The translations under genes and the position numbers were made by a program. From positions 2,195,981 through 2,259,980 of the forward strand of contig CAJNOP010000022.1 of assembly GCA_905250075.1 (NCBI GenBank): a stretch of 64,000 bases of DNA, read 5' to 3'. This document shows positions 1-15,000 of the stretch, piece after piece. The notes beneath the pieces are model-generated. The model was given only the letters and a program-made list of their open reading frames with translations. It was not told the DNA's origin and did not search any database. How positions within the stretch are numbered: position 1 is the stretch's first letter; each line of letters opens with the position of its first letter. Origin of the DNA: Rotaria sp. Silwood1. Lineage: Eukaryota > Rotifera > Eurotatoria > Philodinida > Philodinidae.

Positions 1-2410
1 CATCATATATTCGATATATGATTATATTGACGCATCATGTGCTGGTCGGCTCGTTTCGTTTATTCAGCATAATGACAGATGGTAAGCCACTTGAGAACAA
101 CAATGAGATTGAACACTCTTCCTTACAGCTATTCTTCGCCTGTTGCTTCCTCATTTAAACAACTATTCATTCACGTTTAACATCAATGATCATCATCATT
201 ATCATTAACTGAAGTAGTCATAAAAAAAAAAGAAACAATGAAACAAAAATGACTATTTGCGTATGTATTCTTGCAACGTAATCTTCTACATAACTCTAAT
301 TTCTTACCTATAAAGAATGATATGTACAAATGCTTACTAACATATCTTACTTGAACATATACATATATAGTGATCAATCATCTATTTCCTTCTTAATCTT
401 TTTTCCTACAGTAACGGTACTTACAAATATTAAAGTATGGCCCAACACACGCAAATATTGTTCTTTGTTTTTTTTGTGCACACAAAGTGTTAATGATCAT
501 ATTCATTGTTACGAAGGAAACGTGCACGCAACCTTATCACAATAGAAGTGTTAACTGTATTGGATGATAGAAAACGTCGGCAATCGACTTCCGTCTTGAC
601 ATAAGCAGCGTGCTATTTTTCCATTAAAATAATCATCTAATATTGCCGCACATCGTCATTATCATCTCATCGCCGAGTCATTAAACCGAAGCAACAGCAG
701 TTGCGGCTTCTGTTTATGTATACTCTGTTACCAATCGCGTCTATCTGTATGTAGAAGAGAGCAGCTTTTCGTTGTTTCTCCTCTCTCTTCATTCTTCCTC
801 ATGTCAAATATTCATCTCTCATACGTATATATATATATGTATGCATTGATTGAGCGTTGTTGGTACCGTCAACAAGAAAATGAAGACGTGCGTGTGTACA
901 TACGTATATTTTCCTTCGACAAATAGTGTACCACGATCGATCTCTTTTTAGGTTACTACATAATGGATAAATTATACTGATGAACATAGACATACATCAG
1001 GAATCGGTTTAGCTTAAACAAATATATGGAATGTGGCCACAATTAGGTAAATAGTAATATTGGAAAGGAATAAATTGTGATAAGATTTTTGATACGCACC
1101 AATGTCCTTGCTCTGCTATACTTTTTTTTCCCTTGTGATCGACAAAGAAAAAAAAGATTGCTTGGATGATTAGAAAATGAAGAGACAACAAGTAACTTGC
1201 ATAACTTATGTGTAAGCTCAGATAAGCGAAAAGAGCATCTGGAGTGAGTATTGAACTCATTTACCATGTCAACCGTATATGATTCTTAATAAATTCATGT
1301 ATGTACATATGTGCGTATTGTGCTTAAATATACGGTTGATGTCACAAACGAGTTAAATGAATCACGTTTTTTTCTGTTCTGTTAGAAAATATACATATGG
1401 GAAAACGGAGAAATGTTCAAAGAAATGAATCATTCCTCGGGGAAATTCGTCTCATATTCTCTTAGACAAAATACACTCCTAGACTGAAATGGCAATGTTT
1501 ACTCTAAGACAATTCTATGTATAATCCACCATGACTATCACCAGCAACTTCCCTACTGTGTAGTTTACTCGTTAACATGCTATCATCTATAGTTACTTGT
1601 ATTCTTTGAACAGCATCTTGTTAGGTTTGTATATGTGTTATTGTTTAACTATTATGGCATCATATGCTTATATACTATCTTCAATTGAAATCTCATTATA
1701 ATAGGATTAAAAGAATAATTGACAGAATATAAACAACTTTTATTTTGTATACATAGAAATTGTATAGTATATGTACATATAAAATAGTTCAAAAAGACAA
1801 TATTTGCCAACAGTTGTAGTAGTTCATAAAGTTTGATTTATTTATTCCATATTACTTACTTAATTAACACTTCTTTCTATGCACAAGAAATAGTGTTTAA
1901 TCAGTTTAAATGTTCATGAAAAGGTCATCGATCTTTCTTCTTACTTTTGTTTTTTGAATGCATAAGCATACAATATTATGATTAGTTACTTATTCATTAT
2001 AGAAAATTTTACCTTTAACAATAATATTAGCATTTATTATAGTCTTATAGTCTACCTTCAATTTATTAAGATCAAAGAGCATAGAACAGCGGTCAATACT
2101 TTCTATTCTCTCTCGTATGCTTACATGCACATGTCAACATCATCTATATATAATATGAGTGTGTACGTTCCTCAATCAAGCCTTGACCGTATGCGTAGTG
2201 ATATCTTCGCGTTCGTTGACTACTACTATTACTTTTCTACTAATGGACAATTACTTTATGTTTATGGTCACACTTACCTATCGACACGAGCACACATCAT
2301 CGACTGATTTGAAGAAGCCGAAAGAAGAAGGAAGTTAGGTAAGAAGACAAGAAAGACATTTGAAAGATGAGGTGTGAAGGATGATATAGGAGCAACACGT
2401 TATCAGTATG

Positions 2411-2441
<31 letters not shown>

Positions 2442-3076
2442 CAATACATATTGATAAGAAACAATGAATAGGTGCCTCAATATTCTCGCATACATTGCAT
2501 CATTATTACAACCACAACGACAACGATCTATTGATGCTGAGAAAGTAAAAAGAAAAAAAGTCAATGTTCGGCTATCTTCATTTCGATTGTATACTAATTT
2601 GTACAACTAAAACTGATTTTTATCAAATCCATCATCTTGATGGTTGTTGCGCTTCTTTCTTTTCTTTATTATACATATATATACGTATATTATACATTTT
2701 ATTTCTTTCAATTGTTCATATTTAGTTGTCCGGACATTTTCATGTCAAAAAAGACAACTATAAGTGATTTTGTCATTCATTCTTTTTTGACATACGTACA
2801 AATTCTTATCGACTTTGAACTTTTTCCCCCTGTTCTCTCTCGTTTTAACTTCAGTACAATAAACGAAAGAGACGGCGATCAATAAGAATAGCCGTTCTTT
2901 CTCCTGTCCTCTTTTACCGGTTAGAACTTCCGTTTTCCGTTTGATTTCCTATTTTAACTATAGCAATTTTCTTAGTTTCTTTTGTAGATGATAAATCGAG
3001 ATCGATTCGAGTCAAATAATGATAGTATTTTTCATTTATTGATTCATATAAAACAGTGAATATTAATTACAAATTT
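1..3076. other. Gene-free stretch upstream of integrin alpha
   Basis: No coding region is supported here. Short open frames exist on both strands but their translations are low-complexity and show no family motif or splice context. The stretch is rich in poly-T/poly-A runs and TA dinucleotide tracts and presumably holds the 5' regulatory region of the integrin gene that starts at 3077. Confidence 0.6.
2411..2441. repeat. TA dinucleotide microsatellite
   Basis: About 31 bases of nearly pure TA repeat with one C interruption. Similar short TA tracts recur at about 16187-16201, 16747-16765, 20361-20378, 43311-43329 and 47530-47544, most of them inside introns. Confidence 0.85.
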
Positions 3077-6000
3077 ATGATGTTATTATATATTCTTATT
3101 TTTTCATCGTGTATGTTTTCGCTCTATTCATTTAACTATCAGACAGTTGAACATTGGAGATATTTAAGACAAGAAAAATTTACACATAAACCATCATATT
3201 TTGGTTATTCATTAGCTGTTCATCGATCAAGGTAAAATCTAGATAAATTGAATATTTATAGAAAATCTGTGTTTTTTTCTCTTCTAAAGTTTACTTGTCG
3301 GTGCACCTCGTGATCATTCTCCACATGATATTATACCAAGACGTGGTGCTGTATGGAAATGTCAATTTCATTCAGATACAATTTGTCAGCGTATGCCCTT
3401 TCGTCGTAATGGTAAACAAAATAGAAAGAAGATTTTCTTTGTATTAAACATGTTTATTTGCATTCTTAGGTGAAGCAAATGTTCGTGTTGGAACATCATA
3501 TGATAATAAAACAAATCAATGGTTAGGTGCTTCATTAGCAGCTAATGATGGACATGTAATAGTAAGTTTTGATTTAACTTTTAGAAATGAAAATATATAC
3601 AGAAGTTTGTCTTTATTTTTTGTTATTCAGGCAGGTGCACCATTTCTTAAACATCGTATAAATGATGGACAGAATCTTGAATATGAAATACCAGGTGGTG
3701 CACTTATTGGAAAATATGGTACATCCTTATCAATGCTGGATGATACACAAATATTTTCTCCATCATTTCTCAATTGGCGTATGTATTTTATTTGTATAAA
3801 TTTTATATAAAAATCAATTGATATATCTTTAGATTCTCGAAATTATAATCAAGAAGGTTATGGTGAATTTGGTTTTCAAGTAGCACTGAGTGAAAAACCT
3901 GAGCGTATTATTATAACAGCACCAGGATCATTTTATTTTCGAGGTAAGAAAAAAGAAATAATAAATTTGAAGAAAAAAAAGAATGAATAAATATTTAATT
4001 AGGAGGCATACATTCAATTCCAATACTTGAAAAAAATTGGATTGATACAAGACATCCATTTACTTCTCCACATTATCAATGGCGTGATGCTGGTTGGCTT
4101 CGATATCCATCAAATTATTCATCAAATGAATATGATGATTGGTGCTATCGAGGTAATCAAGAAAGTTTTTATTGATAATCAATCTAAAGTCTATATGGTA
4201 TTTGTTTCAGGTTACGCATTAGCCGTAGGAAATTTTAATAATGATGATAATCAAGGTAATAGCATATTTATTTTGTTAATAATAAATAAATAAAAAATTA
4301 TTACGACGAATAGAAATTGTTGTTAGCATACCAAAATTAGATAATTATCGTGGAGCAATTGAAATCATGAACAGTAACCTTGATGAATATTCTATTCGAA
4401 CATTAAATGGTTCACAAATGGGTGAATATTTTGGTTCATCATTATGTGTTGTTGATATTAATAATGATGGGTAAATATTGAAATTAATTCTAATTCTTCA
4501 GTTTCTTTTTTTTTAAAATTATTCTTTTGTTTAATAGACTTGATGATTTATTAGTCGGTGCACCTTTCTATACAGTAAAAAAAGATGGTCGAATTATAGC
4601 AGATGCTGGTCGAGTTGATATATTTTATCAAACAGCTGAGGTTTAATATTTCTTTCAGAAATTAGAATTATTTATGATTGAAATTATTTAGCATAATCTT
4701 ATAAGAAAACAAAGTATTGAAGGAACACGAGAAGGAGGTCGATTAGGACATGCATTAGCAAATTTAGGTGATTTTGATAAAGATGGTTATAATGGTATGA
4801 AAATAAATCAATTAATATTGTTTAAGTCATTATTTTCTGTGTATCTAGATGTAGCTATTTCAATTCCATTTGGTAATCATGATTCATCTAATATGGTACA
4901 TATTTATCGTGGATCAAAAGATGGACTTATTTTAACACCATCACAAGTGTGTAGAAATAATTGAAGATTTTGTTTTGTGATAAAAAAAACACTAACGAAG
5001 AAAGTCTCCTAGCTGATAAATCACTTTTAAGTTGGAATTATATGATTTATGTAGACTCTAATGAGTTATCAATATATCGAACAATGAAAGTTTCAAATAT
5101 TTTCGTTGTTTCTATCTCAAATTACAGTCATGATAAAAGCAGGTCTTGTACATCACATATATATCTATATACCCACAGATTCGATTTTCTTATTTTAGGA
5201 CAGAAATACATCAAGTGATTTAACATTTTCACGGTTTACTATTTGTATTAAGACGTGTTTCTATGCAAAGTTTCAAGTCGATATTTGAAAATTAATGTTC
5301 TTGAAAGGGAAGCACGACATTGAATAGTAAAATACCTTAAAAATGCAATATGTCAGCAGTAATCAGCTATGAGCGTAAACTATTGTCTGGTTGTGCATAA
5401 CTCATTAGAGTCTATATGATGCATATGCTTCCGGCTCAAAAGCGATTAATCAGTTGGAGGACTTCCCTCATAAGATACAATGTAACTTTTTTTATTTCTA
5501 TATTAATGAGATATTTCTTTCAGATACTTCGAATATCATCGTTAAAAGGTTTTGGTTGGGCATTACGAGGTCAATTTGATTATGATAACAATGGTTATTT
5601 AGGTAACATATATAATGAATGTCCTTATCATGTATGATTTTTATTCATAAATTGTAGATTTAGCTGTAAGCAGTATCCACTCGGAAACCGTTGCTATCAT
5701 TTTGTATGTTATTGAAATTGATTATTTTTTGTAAATTTCTTTTTCTTTTCATAAAGAGCACGACCTGTATTACGTTTACAAACAAAATTACATCATAGTT
5801 CACCAACAATTCCACTTAATTGTACATTACGTAGTGATGATGCATGGTAAAGAAATCATGTGTTTGATTTTTTGTTTATTAAATTTTGTATTTCGTTTTT
5901 TTTTCTAGTTTTATTTTAACTGTATGTATTTATCTTCATGATTCGAAATATCAACCTTCGAAACGTGATAGTTAGTACTAATAAAAATACAACTGTAAAA

Positions 6001-9000
6001 AGTGATTGTTAATTTCGTTTACTTTTTTTTTAGCATTAACATATGAAGTACAACTTGATAAAGATAAAGATCAAGCTGATAAACGATTATTATTTCGTGA
6101 ATCATACAGACCATTTAAAAAACGACAATTAAAATTATCAAATCGTCTTTGTCATGATTATTCGTTATATATAAAAGTATGTCGTAACTATTGACATGAA
6201 AGAGGGTACCCTTTCGCTTACAGTATGCGCTTAAATTTGGCTACTTTATAGAGGGTATCCTTGAATGTCTGAATATTACAATATCTTTATGGTTGAGTAA
6301 GAACTATCAAGAGTGATGGAATTCACAAAATTTGATTATTTGATGTTAGTGGAAAAGTAATCATTATCAAGTTCTCGATTTTTCTGATGCCTTTCGAATT
6401 TTTTTTTTGATGAAAGCTTGTTCACTGGGTGTGCCTCTCTGGAATGATAGTACTTTTCTTTCAGAAGAAATATCGTTTTCTTGATGTTGCAAGATCCAAG
6501 ATGTGCTTGAGAGTGATAGAGATTTTGTGAAACGTTCAATTATACATTATAACATGATTAGTTTTCAATCAAACTTTGTATGCGCAAGTATCTATCTAAC
6601 AAATGTATTATCTTCAAATTACAAGACAATGGAATACAGAATTGAAGAAATGTCAAAATTTTGATATAAATGATAGTTATGCCAAAATCACTGAAAATAT
6701 CTAAATTTTAGAATTAAAATTAATTTTTTCTTACGGAGTTACGATCGATCACCTTATTGTCAACAATACATGTAAATAATAAATGAGAATTCTTTATGGT
6801 GGTAAAACTAAACGAGTCTGTTGTGACTCTGTAAGGAAAAAAATTAACTCTAAAATTTCGATATTTTCAATGATTTTCTCGTATTCTAATTTACATCAAA
6901 ATTACGACTACTAGTTATTTTTATACTTCTCTAACAAAACGTCCAATTTTTTATAATTAGAAGGAAATATACCGGCTAGGTATTCACCTGTGTATATAAA
7001 GTTTCATTGAAAACTAATAATGCTAAAGCATATAACTTTAACTTTAACTTTTCACAAAACCTCAATCAGGAACTCAGTAGCTAAGTTTTCATAAACAAAT
7101 TTTTCTCGGAAAATATTTCAAGATTGGAGCACTTGGAAAGGATTCTTTTTCTTGCTGGCGTTAAATAACCAAATTATGCACCCTTCATAACTTCTATTAC
7201 ATCTTACTCAATCTAAAAGATATTGTAAAATTCAAATACTTGAAAGTACGCTGTATAAACTAATCAAATTTCAGAGCATGCTATAGGAAGTATCCTCTCA
7301 TAAATTATTTAATAAATTTGAAACCAATGTTTCTATTTTTTTTTTTTTGTCTTTTCAATATAGGAAGATGTTAGGGATAAACTAAAACCAATTCGTATAC
7401 ATATTGATTATTCTATTTCATCAAAGTCAGATGCAAATATTGTTCCACCAATACTTGATCCTGCAAATTCCTCATATGACTATAACGTAAAAACGCATTT
7501 CATAAGAAAAAAAAAACTTACGCTAAAATAATAAACTCTTTAGATTCCAATACAAAAAGATTGCGGTTCAGATGATATATGTATACCTAATCTTCAAATA
7601 TCAACAGCAAAGTATATTGAAATGTTTATTGAAATTATTGAAAATATTTGTTTATTTACAGGTGGCCAGATAATTATAAAATTGGTTTAACCAAAAAAAT
7701 TCTTCTTGATATCAATGTTATTAATACGGGAGAGAATGCATATGATACTCGATGTTTTATACAATTACCGACGGGAGTTGAATATGTTAGTTCAAATTCA
7801 AGTTCAATTGTAAGAAAGACTTTAAAAGAAATTCTTTAATTTTATATGTTTTAATATTTTTGCTAAGATGAATCTTTATTGTAATTTAATGAAACAATCT
7901 GATCATATTATTGTTTGTCAACTTGGTAATCCACTTTTGGCTAATGGAAATGTAAATTCAATAATTTATGATTTAAAATTAAAAGAATTCTTGTTTGAAA
8001 ATTTTCAGATATCATTACAAATTCATACAGCGGTGAAAAACTATTCAGCTATAGAATCAGATCCACTTGTATTTTTGATTAATGTTACAAGGTAAATTTT
8101 ATTAAAATTATATAGCTGTTTTGAAATATTTGATCTTCTATACGTTAACATTTAAAAATGCAGAATAAACTACTTGAATATTCATTGACATTATCGATTT
8201 TTCAAAATAGAGAAAAAAATCGCTTCGAAGAATTTATTAATACTTTTCTCGAATATCTTTCAGCAAATCATAGGATCGTCATTTGTTGGCGTTGGTTATT
8301 GTTTGTTTAAGTATTGTCGTTGAAAAATATTTGTGAAAGAATGTAGAATTAAACTTCTTGCAATCCGTGTTCATTCAATCTGCTGCAAATTTAAAAACTG
8401 TTTGTTCCTATGGACCTTCGAAGCGGGATTAGAGCTGTTGTATTGAAATTTCGAAGTAATTATATTTAGGTATTTCCTGCAAAATAAAATAGCAGAACTT
8501 TGTTGTAAAATTTTGCCAATAGATAAGTGAAATGACTCGTAGAATATTCTACAAGTTTCAGCCGCAAAGAATGTTTCTTTTTGTTGTTGAGATATCAAAT
8601 TTCTAAAATGAATAATCGCTTGCCATTAGAGCCCGGCGGTTCCAGGTACTATCCGATATCCGAACCGGAACCGCGGATCCGATTCCAGTTCCGGTTAGCA
8701 AAGTTGAAGAAAAACGGTTTCACTTTTGGATCCTAGAAGGGATGATGGGAACCATTGATCTAGTGATATATTACATAGTGATTTGTATTAGGCTTTTTCA
8801 GAAATTTCTAGATTTTTTTTATTGTTCATGTTTATTAATTTATTGAAAAGCAGTTCCTTCAAAAGATACAAGAAAAAGAAAAACATGTGAGGAAATCCAT
8901 ATAATATGAAATGTTCATATGCAACGATGATAGTCATTGCGAAATTCTCTTTGAATTCATAGTTAGTGTCCACTATACAGAGATTGTTAATGCAAGAGGT

Positions 9001-12000
9001 ACCGTGAAAGTGTTCACTACAACGAGATGTTAACTCTAGCAGAGTGTCCACCATGAGAGATTTTACTGTGAGTTATTTGTGTCTTTCTGTACGGTTACAG
9101 TCAGCATTCTGTACCGTAAATGGATGAAAAATTTTTTTTCATAAGTGATCGAAAAACGACAAAATATAAATGACTCTAGTTGCCATTAAAAAATGTTTTC
9201 GGTTCCAACGGTTTCGGTTCCGATTCCGGATCTGAGAAACTGAAAAATTTCGGATCCGGTTCAGTTCTCAGTTCCAATTTTTTTGGAATCACAGAGCTCT
9301 ACTTGCTATAGACCTGATACAAAAGCCATGTTTACCGGAAAACTCATTATCTCGACAAAAGAAAACTATGTTTTTCGGTCGAAACTTTCATGATACTCTA
9401 CTAGTAATTAAATGTATCGACATGCAAAACTTGTCGTCGAAATTCAATAAAACGATTCTAACCCGACACCAAAGACCCATGGAGACGAATCGTTGGATAT
9501 TTAGTACCGGTAATACGTATAAAATTACAGGAGATTTTTCTTTTCCTCAAACAATTCTATTAGATTATTTTTTTTTTTGATTTTTTCTTTTTCACATACG
9601 GTTGTAAGTGTATTCTATCTATTGAACATGTCCTAAGAATTTGAAAATAGCTTACAAATGAAAATATGACATTTTTCACAAATCATCTTTCATGATAACA
9701 ACGAACATATAAATTCTATGGAATAAGTGTTTCCGTTGCAATTAATCTTATATGAGAAAATGTTTTATTGTTACAAAATCGCATTTTTTACGGCACTATT
9801 CAATCACGAACAGTAGAAGGAAGTTCAACAATAAGTTAAAATTCTTCGAAGAAGAAACCAATAAGTTTGAAGTTAACAGAAAAATTATCAAAAAAGATTT
9901 GCCAACAGTAGATGATGCAAATGAGAAGAATGAAACAATTAATTTATGACAAAACTTAATTGACACATAAATAGGTGAATCATAAAATAAATGTGTTTTC
10001 TTCTTGATGGCAATATCAGCCCGAGTATGAATGATGACAAGACAAATATCCTATATCAATACTCTATTACAAAATGGTAATATGAATAATAAATTCTTCT
10101 TGTTTTGCTACTATGGATGTCATTAGACGACAAAAATAGTAAACATTTATGAAGAAATAATAGCCACAGCAAAACATAACATTGTACTTAAGTACCGTAT
10201 ACTCAGTTCATTTGCATTCAATACCCGTACTAAGTATAGATGATCTTCACTAAAATGTCCTTAAGTATAAGTAAAATAGTTAAGTAAAAAGTATTTGTAC
10301 TTGTATTAGTGCAATCACTGATATTGACTAATCCTATTAGACTTTTTCTAGTGTCATCAAGTCCTTGTTTTTTATAGATTCGACATAAGTTCAAATGATG
10401 GATATCAGTTCAGATGTTTCTCTCATGAGTAAAGGTTAATGGTATTGATATATAATCTTTTGAAACCTTGATTAGTAATAGCTGACATAAACAAGATTAT
10501 CTTATTGCTTTTATCAACAGTTTAATAAGTTTTTGCACATGTATTTTTTCATTGGTTATTAAACAATTATTTTTTTGCATTATTAGTGATAATCCAAATT
10601 CAACAAAATTAACAACAGAAATTATAATACCAATATCTAGTTCACCAGAATTAGTCTTAATTGGGTAGGTAAAACAAAAAAGAAAAACATTAACATTCAA
10701 TCAAATCTTTTCTCGTTTTTTATTCAAGTGTTGCTAAACCAGAACAAATAGTCTTTGATACGCCAGATCAAACTTTTGTCAGACATACTACTATTTCAAA
10801 AACAGATGATCTAGAAATTGTTCATACATATACATTACATAACAAAGGACCAAGTGACGCAAAACGTACAGAAGTTAAATTTATGTGGCCTATGCTTCCA
10901 TTAACTGGATTTAATGAGCAAACATCATTGTTATATGGAATTGATCTTCCAAATATTATTCGAGTATCAGATCCAAAAGCAAATAAAGATCGTTGTCATA
11001 TCTATCATTCAGTAAGAAAATATATTTGACATAAAAATATTGTCGTTTATTCTTTAATTCTTTAGTCTACATATCAAATTCCTCGTGTAGAAAATGAACG
11101 TAGTAAATTTCCTTCTTTTTTCGAAAAATTTCGTCCAACAATGACAAATAGTTTTATTTTACAAGAACAATCTTCAACTGATCGATCTCAAGGATCGTCA
11201 TTACCAATTTATTGTCATGGACCATTATGCAAAACGTTTATTTGTTATATTGATACATTACCTATTGGTCATAGTGTTTTGATACAATTAAAAGCTACTT
11301 TACGATATAATCATTTCCAATCAGTAAATTAATTTAGAAACATGAAAGAGAATAACTTCAGAATAAAAAAACGTTCTTTTTTTTTTATATTAGAAATTGG
11401 ATCGTTCGAAACCTTTTATTATTGTTTCAAATGCAAGTGCACAAGTACGAGAAATACCATTGAAGTTTTCAACTACAAAATTTCAACAACAACCAACTGT
11501 TGAATTAAAGGTATTGTTTTTTTTTAAAGGTTTACAATAATAACAAAAGCAGTTACATCTATTCCTAATTGTTTTTTTTTCATGATAGTTAGTTGCTTGT
11601 AATTTGAAAATAAAATCGCATTTGTTGTTTATTACATTTGATCTGTTCTCGATCGATGACGATGTCTATGTTTATAGAAACATATTATTCGATAAAAAGC
11701 TTCACGAAATTTAACATGAAGAAAAGAATAAAGTAATGGATTAATTGTTGAATTTAACCATAATAACCAAAATGTTACTTCATATATAAATGAAGATATA
11801 CATTTATCTTCGTATTTACATAAAGCTCGTATAAGTGTTAATAATGTATATGGACACCAGCATATAACAAAAGCAAAAACGAGTATAAATAGGTTTTTTG
11901 CTGCTTTACGGTCACGTACTAATGATGTTGATTTCGAATAGCTGATTGGAAAATTTTTTTTTCGATCTTTTTCTTTATTTTTATCAGTTAAATTTGCATC

Positions 12001-15000
12001 AGATTCATTAGATTTTAATTTAATTACATTCTTACTTATGATTCCACGTGAACGCTGTCGTATATTTAAATAGACCAATAAATTAAGTGTTGTTAAACTA
12101 AAAAATGGTACAAAGAATTCTACAAATGCTGTTGTTACTAGATATGGAAAATTTTTCGCAAATGGTGGACCACATGTTCGATATAGATATGGTTCACTAT
12201 TGGGCAGCCAATCCCACAATATGATTGCTGGACCTATTATCAAAAAAATATATATAAAAATCAAAGCGTTGAGTAAATATCTTGTCAAGTTAAATTATGA
12301 GACTTGATCAAGTTATTTTAGCAATACTTTTTGCACATCTCTACATAGAAAGATGAAATAGTAATCGGGATAAGTCACGAAACATTCAATAAAAACATGA
12401 AAGTTTACGTAGCGTGTAATAAATTCTTACACTCAGATTAATGTTTATATAGATAAACATACATCAAATAAGTTAGAAACATTATATTCTTTACATACAA
12501 ACGATATAATAATCTTAGCAAAATAGTTGAAAGGTATGCATAAGAAATCGACTGAAGTTCAGATAATAGATCAGACTTATCTATCATGACTATCTAGTCT
12601 ATAAAATGAGTCTAGAAGTTATTTTTATATTAGTAATTTTAAAGTGAGATTTTGCTTCTATCTTAGTACAAATAGTATCAAACGAGAATCAATTAAACTC
12701 TCATTCTTAATCCTTAGGCAATGGAAGTTATATATATATATATGTCAGCATCTAATCTTAAAGTCAGATCAATCCAGGATTCTTACTATCAACGCGTCTA
12801 ATGTCGGAGCAGAAAATAAGTTTTCATTCAAACCTCTATTATTCTCTAGATAAATGTTGAATTCAAATTCTTGTTGGGGAACTGTGTTGAAACAAGGTAA
12901 TACAATCGTCAGTAAATAGAAATTAAGTTCACATTCAAACACTTTTGGATAATTTTCCATAAAAGTTGTTATTCTGTAGAAAACTATTCATAACTTTACG
13001 AATACTTCATTAATTTCTTCATTGAAAATTGTACTTCCTTGTTATACTAATATTAGTCATTGTTATTTGATGGATTTGTGATTATTACTAAGGCTCTAAT
13101 GTTATAGATCATCAGATATTAGATTTTATGAGATTTCAAAAATTCTCTATCGAACTATCCGCTGAATGTCATAAGATACAGTCTCATTCTATTTTACTGC
13201 ATAATTCCAGAATACTATAGAGTTCGAAGATAATTCACGAAATCTGTTGTTTTCTTGGCACATACACATACGATGGCAGGCTTTCATGAAACAAAAAACA
13301 AACAGAATTTATGTATCTTTTTTTTAAAGAAAAACCCAATGCCAAAGGATTAATCATGCTCTAAAAACTGATTAATTAAGACTTATTTATACCATAATTA
13401 AGAATAGCGACAATCCATGTGCCCAGAACAAATTTTAATGCACGTCGTATAGATATATCTGATAAATAATTTAATCCTTTCGATACCATTTGATAACGAT
13501 CGTAAGAAATAACAACAATACATAGTGTTGATGCCGAACCAACAACATAATCAAATACAAGCCACAGTTTACATAGATGATAACCAAGATACCATTCACC
13601 AGATATTAATTTATGAGCATAAAGTGGAATACTAGAAAAACAAAAACGTCATTATGAATATTAATATTAAAAATTTTCTGCATGAAAAAGATATTAACAA
13701 AGGAAAAGGAAATATTTTCGTAGGCGATTTTTCGTCTTAACAAAAATTCTTACATGTCTGAAAATGTTATTAAAATATAGAAAATTATTCAGAAGAAAAA
13801 GCTTAAGAAATAATACACTTCCTTATTTTTAATATGGCACGAATAGATAATTAGGAATGTAGATGTATCTTATGGCATATTCTAAAGTAAACCTTCACAC
13901 CGAGAGTAATGCTTTATTATTTGCTCTAAGGTTTGCTATTTTTAAATAGATTAAATATGACTTTCTTGGATTACTATTTCTGTTGTTTGTACATGAAAAA
14001 AACCATATGAACTTATTAAACATACCATATAAGACCAATTAGTAAATCAGCTATTGATAAATTAAGAATAAAATAATTTGAATAAGTACGTATTGTTGGT
14101 TCACGTATAAATGCGATGATAACTAACAAATTACCTGATACAGTCATGAATGTCATTAATGAGACTAAAAATATAAGAATAAATCTTGTAATATATGGCG
14201 AAAATATATCATGCATCATAGTATGATTTTTTAATAAACTTAGATTTTGAATTGTATTTGAAAGAACAGTTGACGAAGAAAAAAATGATTGCTCAATATT
14301 ATTTAATGATTCATTAGAAGTAAAATTAAAAGGTAAAACATAATTGTAATTTAAAGAAATATTAGCACCACGAGCATTCCATAAAACAGGCCATTTTGGA
14401 TTCATTATATAGCATTGCTATCGGTATTCATATTAAAAAAATATAATCTGGAAAAGATATACATGTATACGTGTGTAAGACCGATGAAAAGTTTCATTTT
14501 TTTATGTAGTTATGTCAGAATGAATATAAAAGAAAAATAAGATTCCTGGATTATGACTATTATTGAAGATATAGAAAGAAAATTCTGATTTTCTCTTGTT
14601 CTCTCTCTCACCGTAATATTTCTCAATTAATGAAGAGGATACCTAGGAAATGAAACTAATGAGATTGAAATATTAACATGATACGAGAAGGACGATTAAA
14701 AGCAGGAAATAAGTTTGGCTTGCGTGCTTATTCGCCCTTTACTTCAGTTACAAAGAAAAGAAGACACTACATATTCATGTAGCATCTATATAACTATGGA
14801 AAAGATCGACAAACATCTGGAAAAATTTTATAATAGCGAAAATACTTTTTTTTAACCAGAATAGATTCTTCCTTGAGAAAATCTCTCGTTATGAATCTCT
14901 TTATTCACCTATTTACTGAATAAAAACTAAACATACATTTATTAAGCTCTTATCATTGAGTATAATCCAGAAAAAAAAACATTTCAGAGAAAAAAATCTA

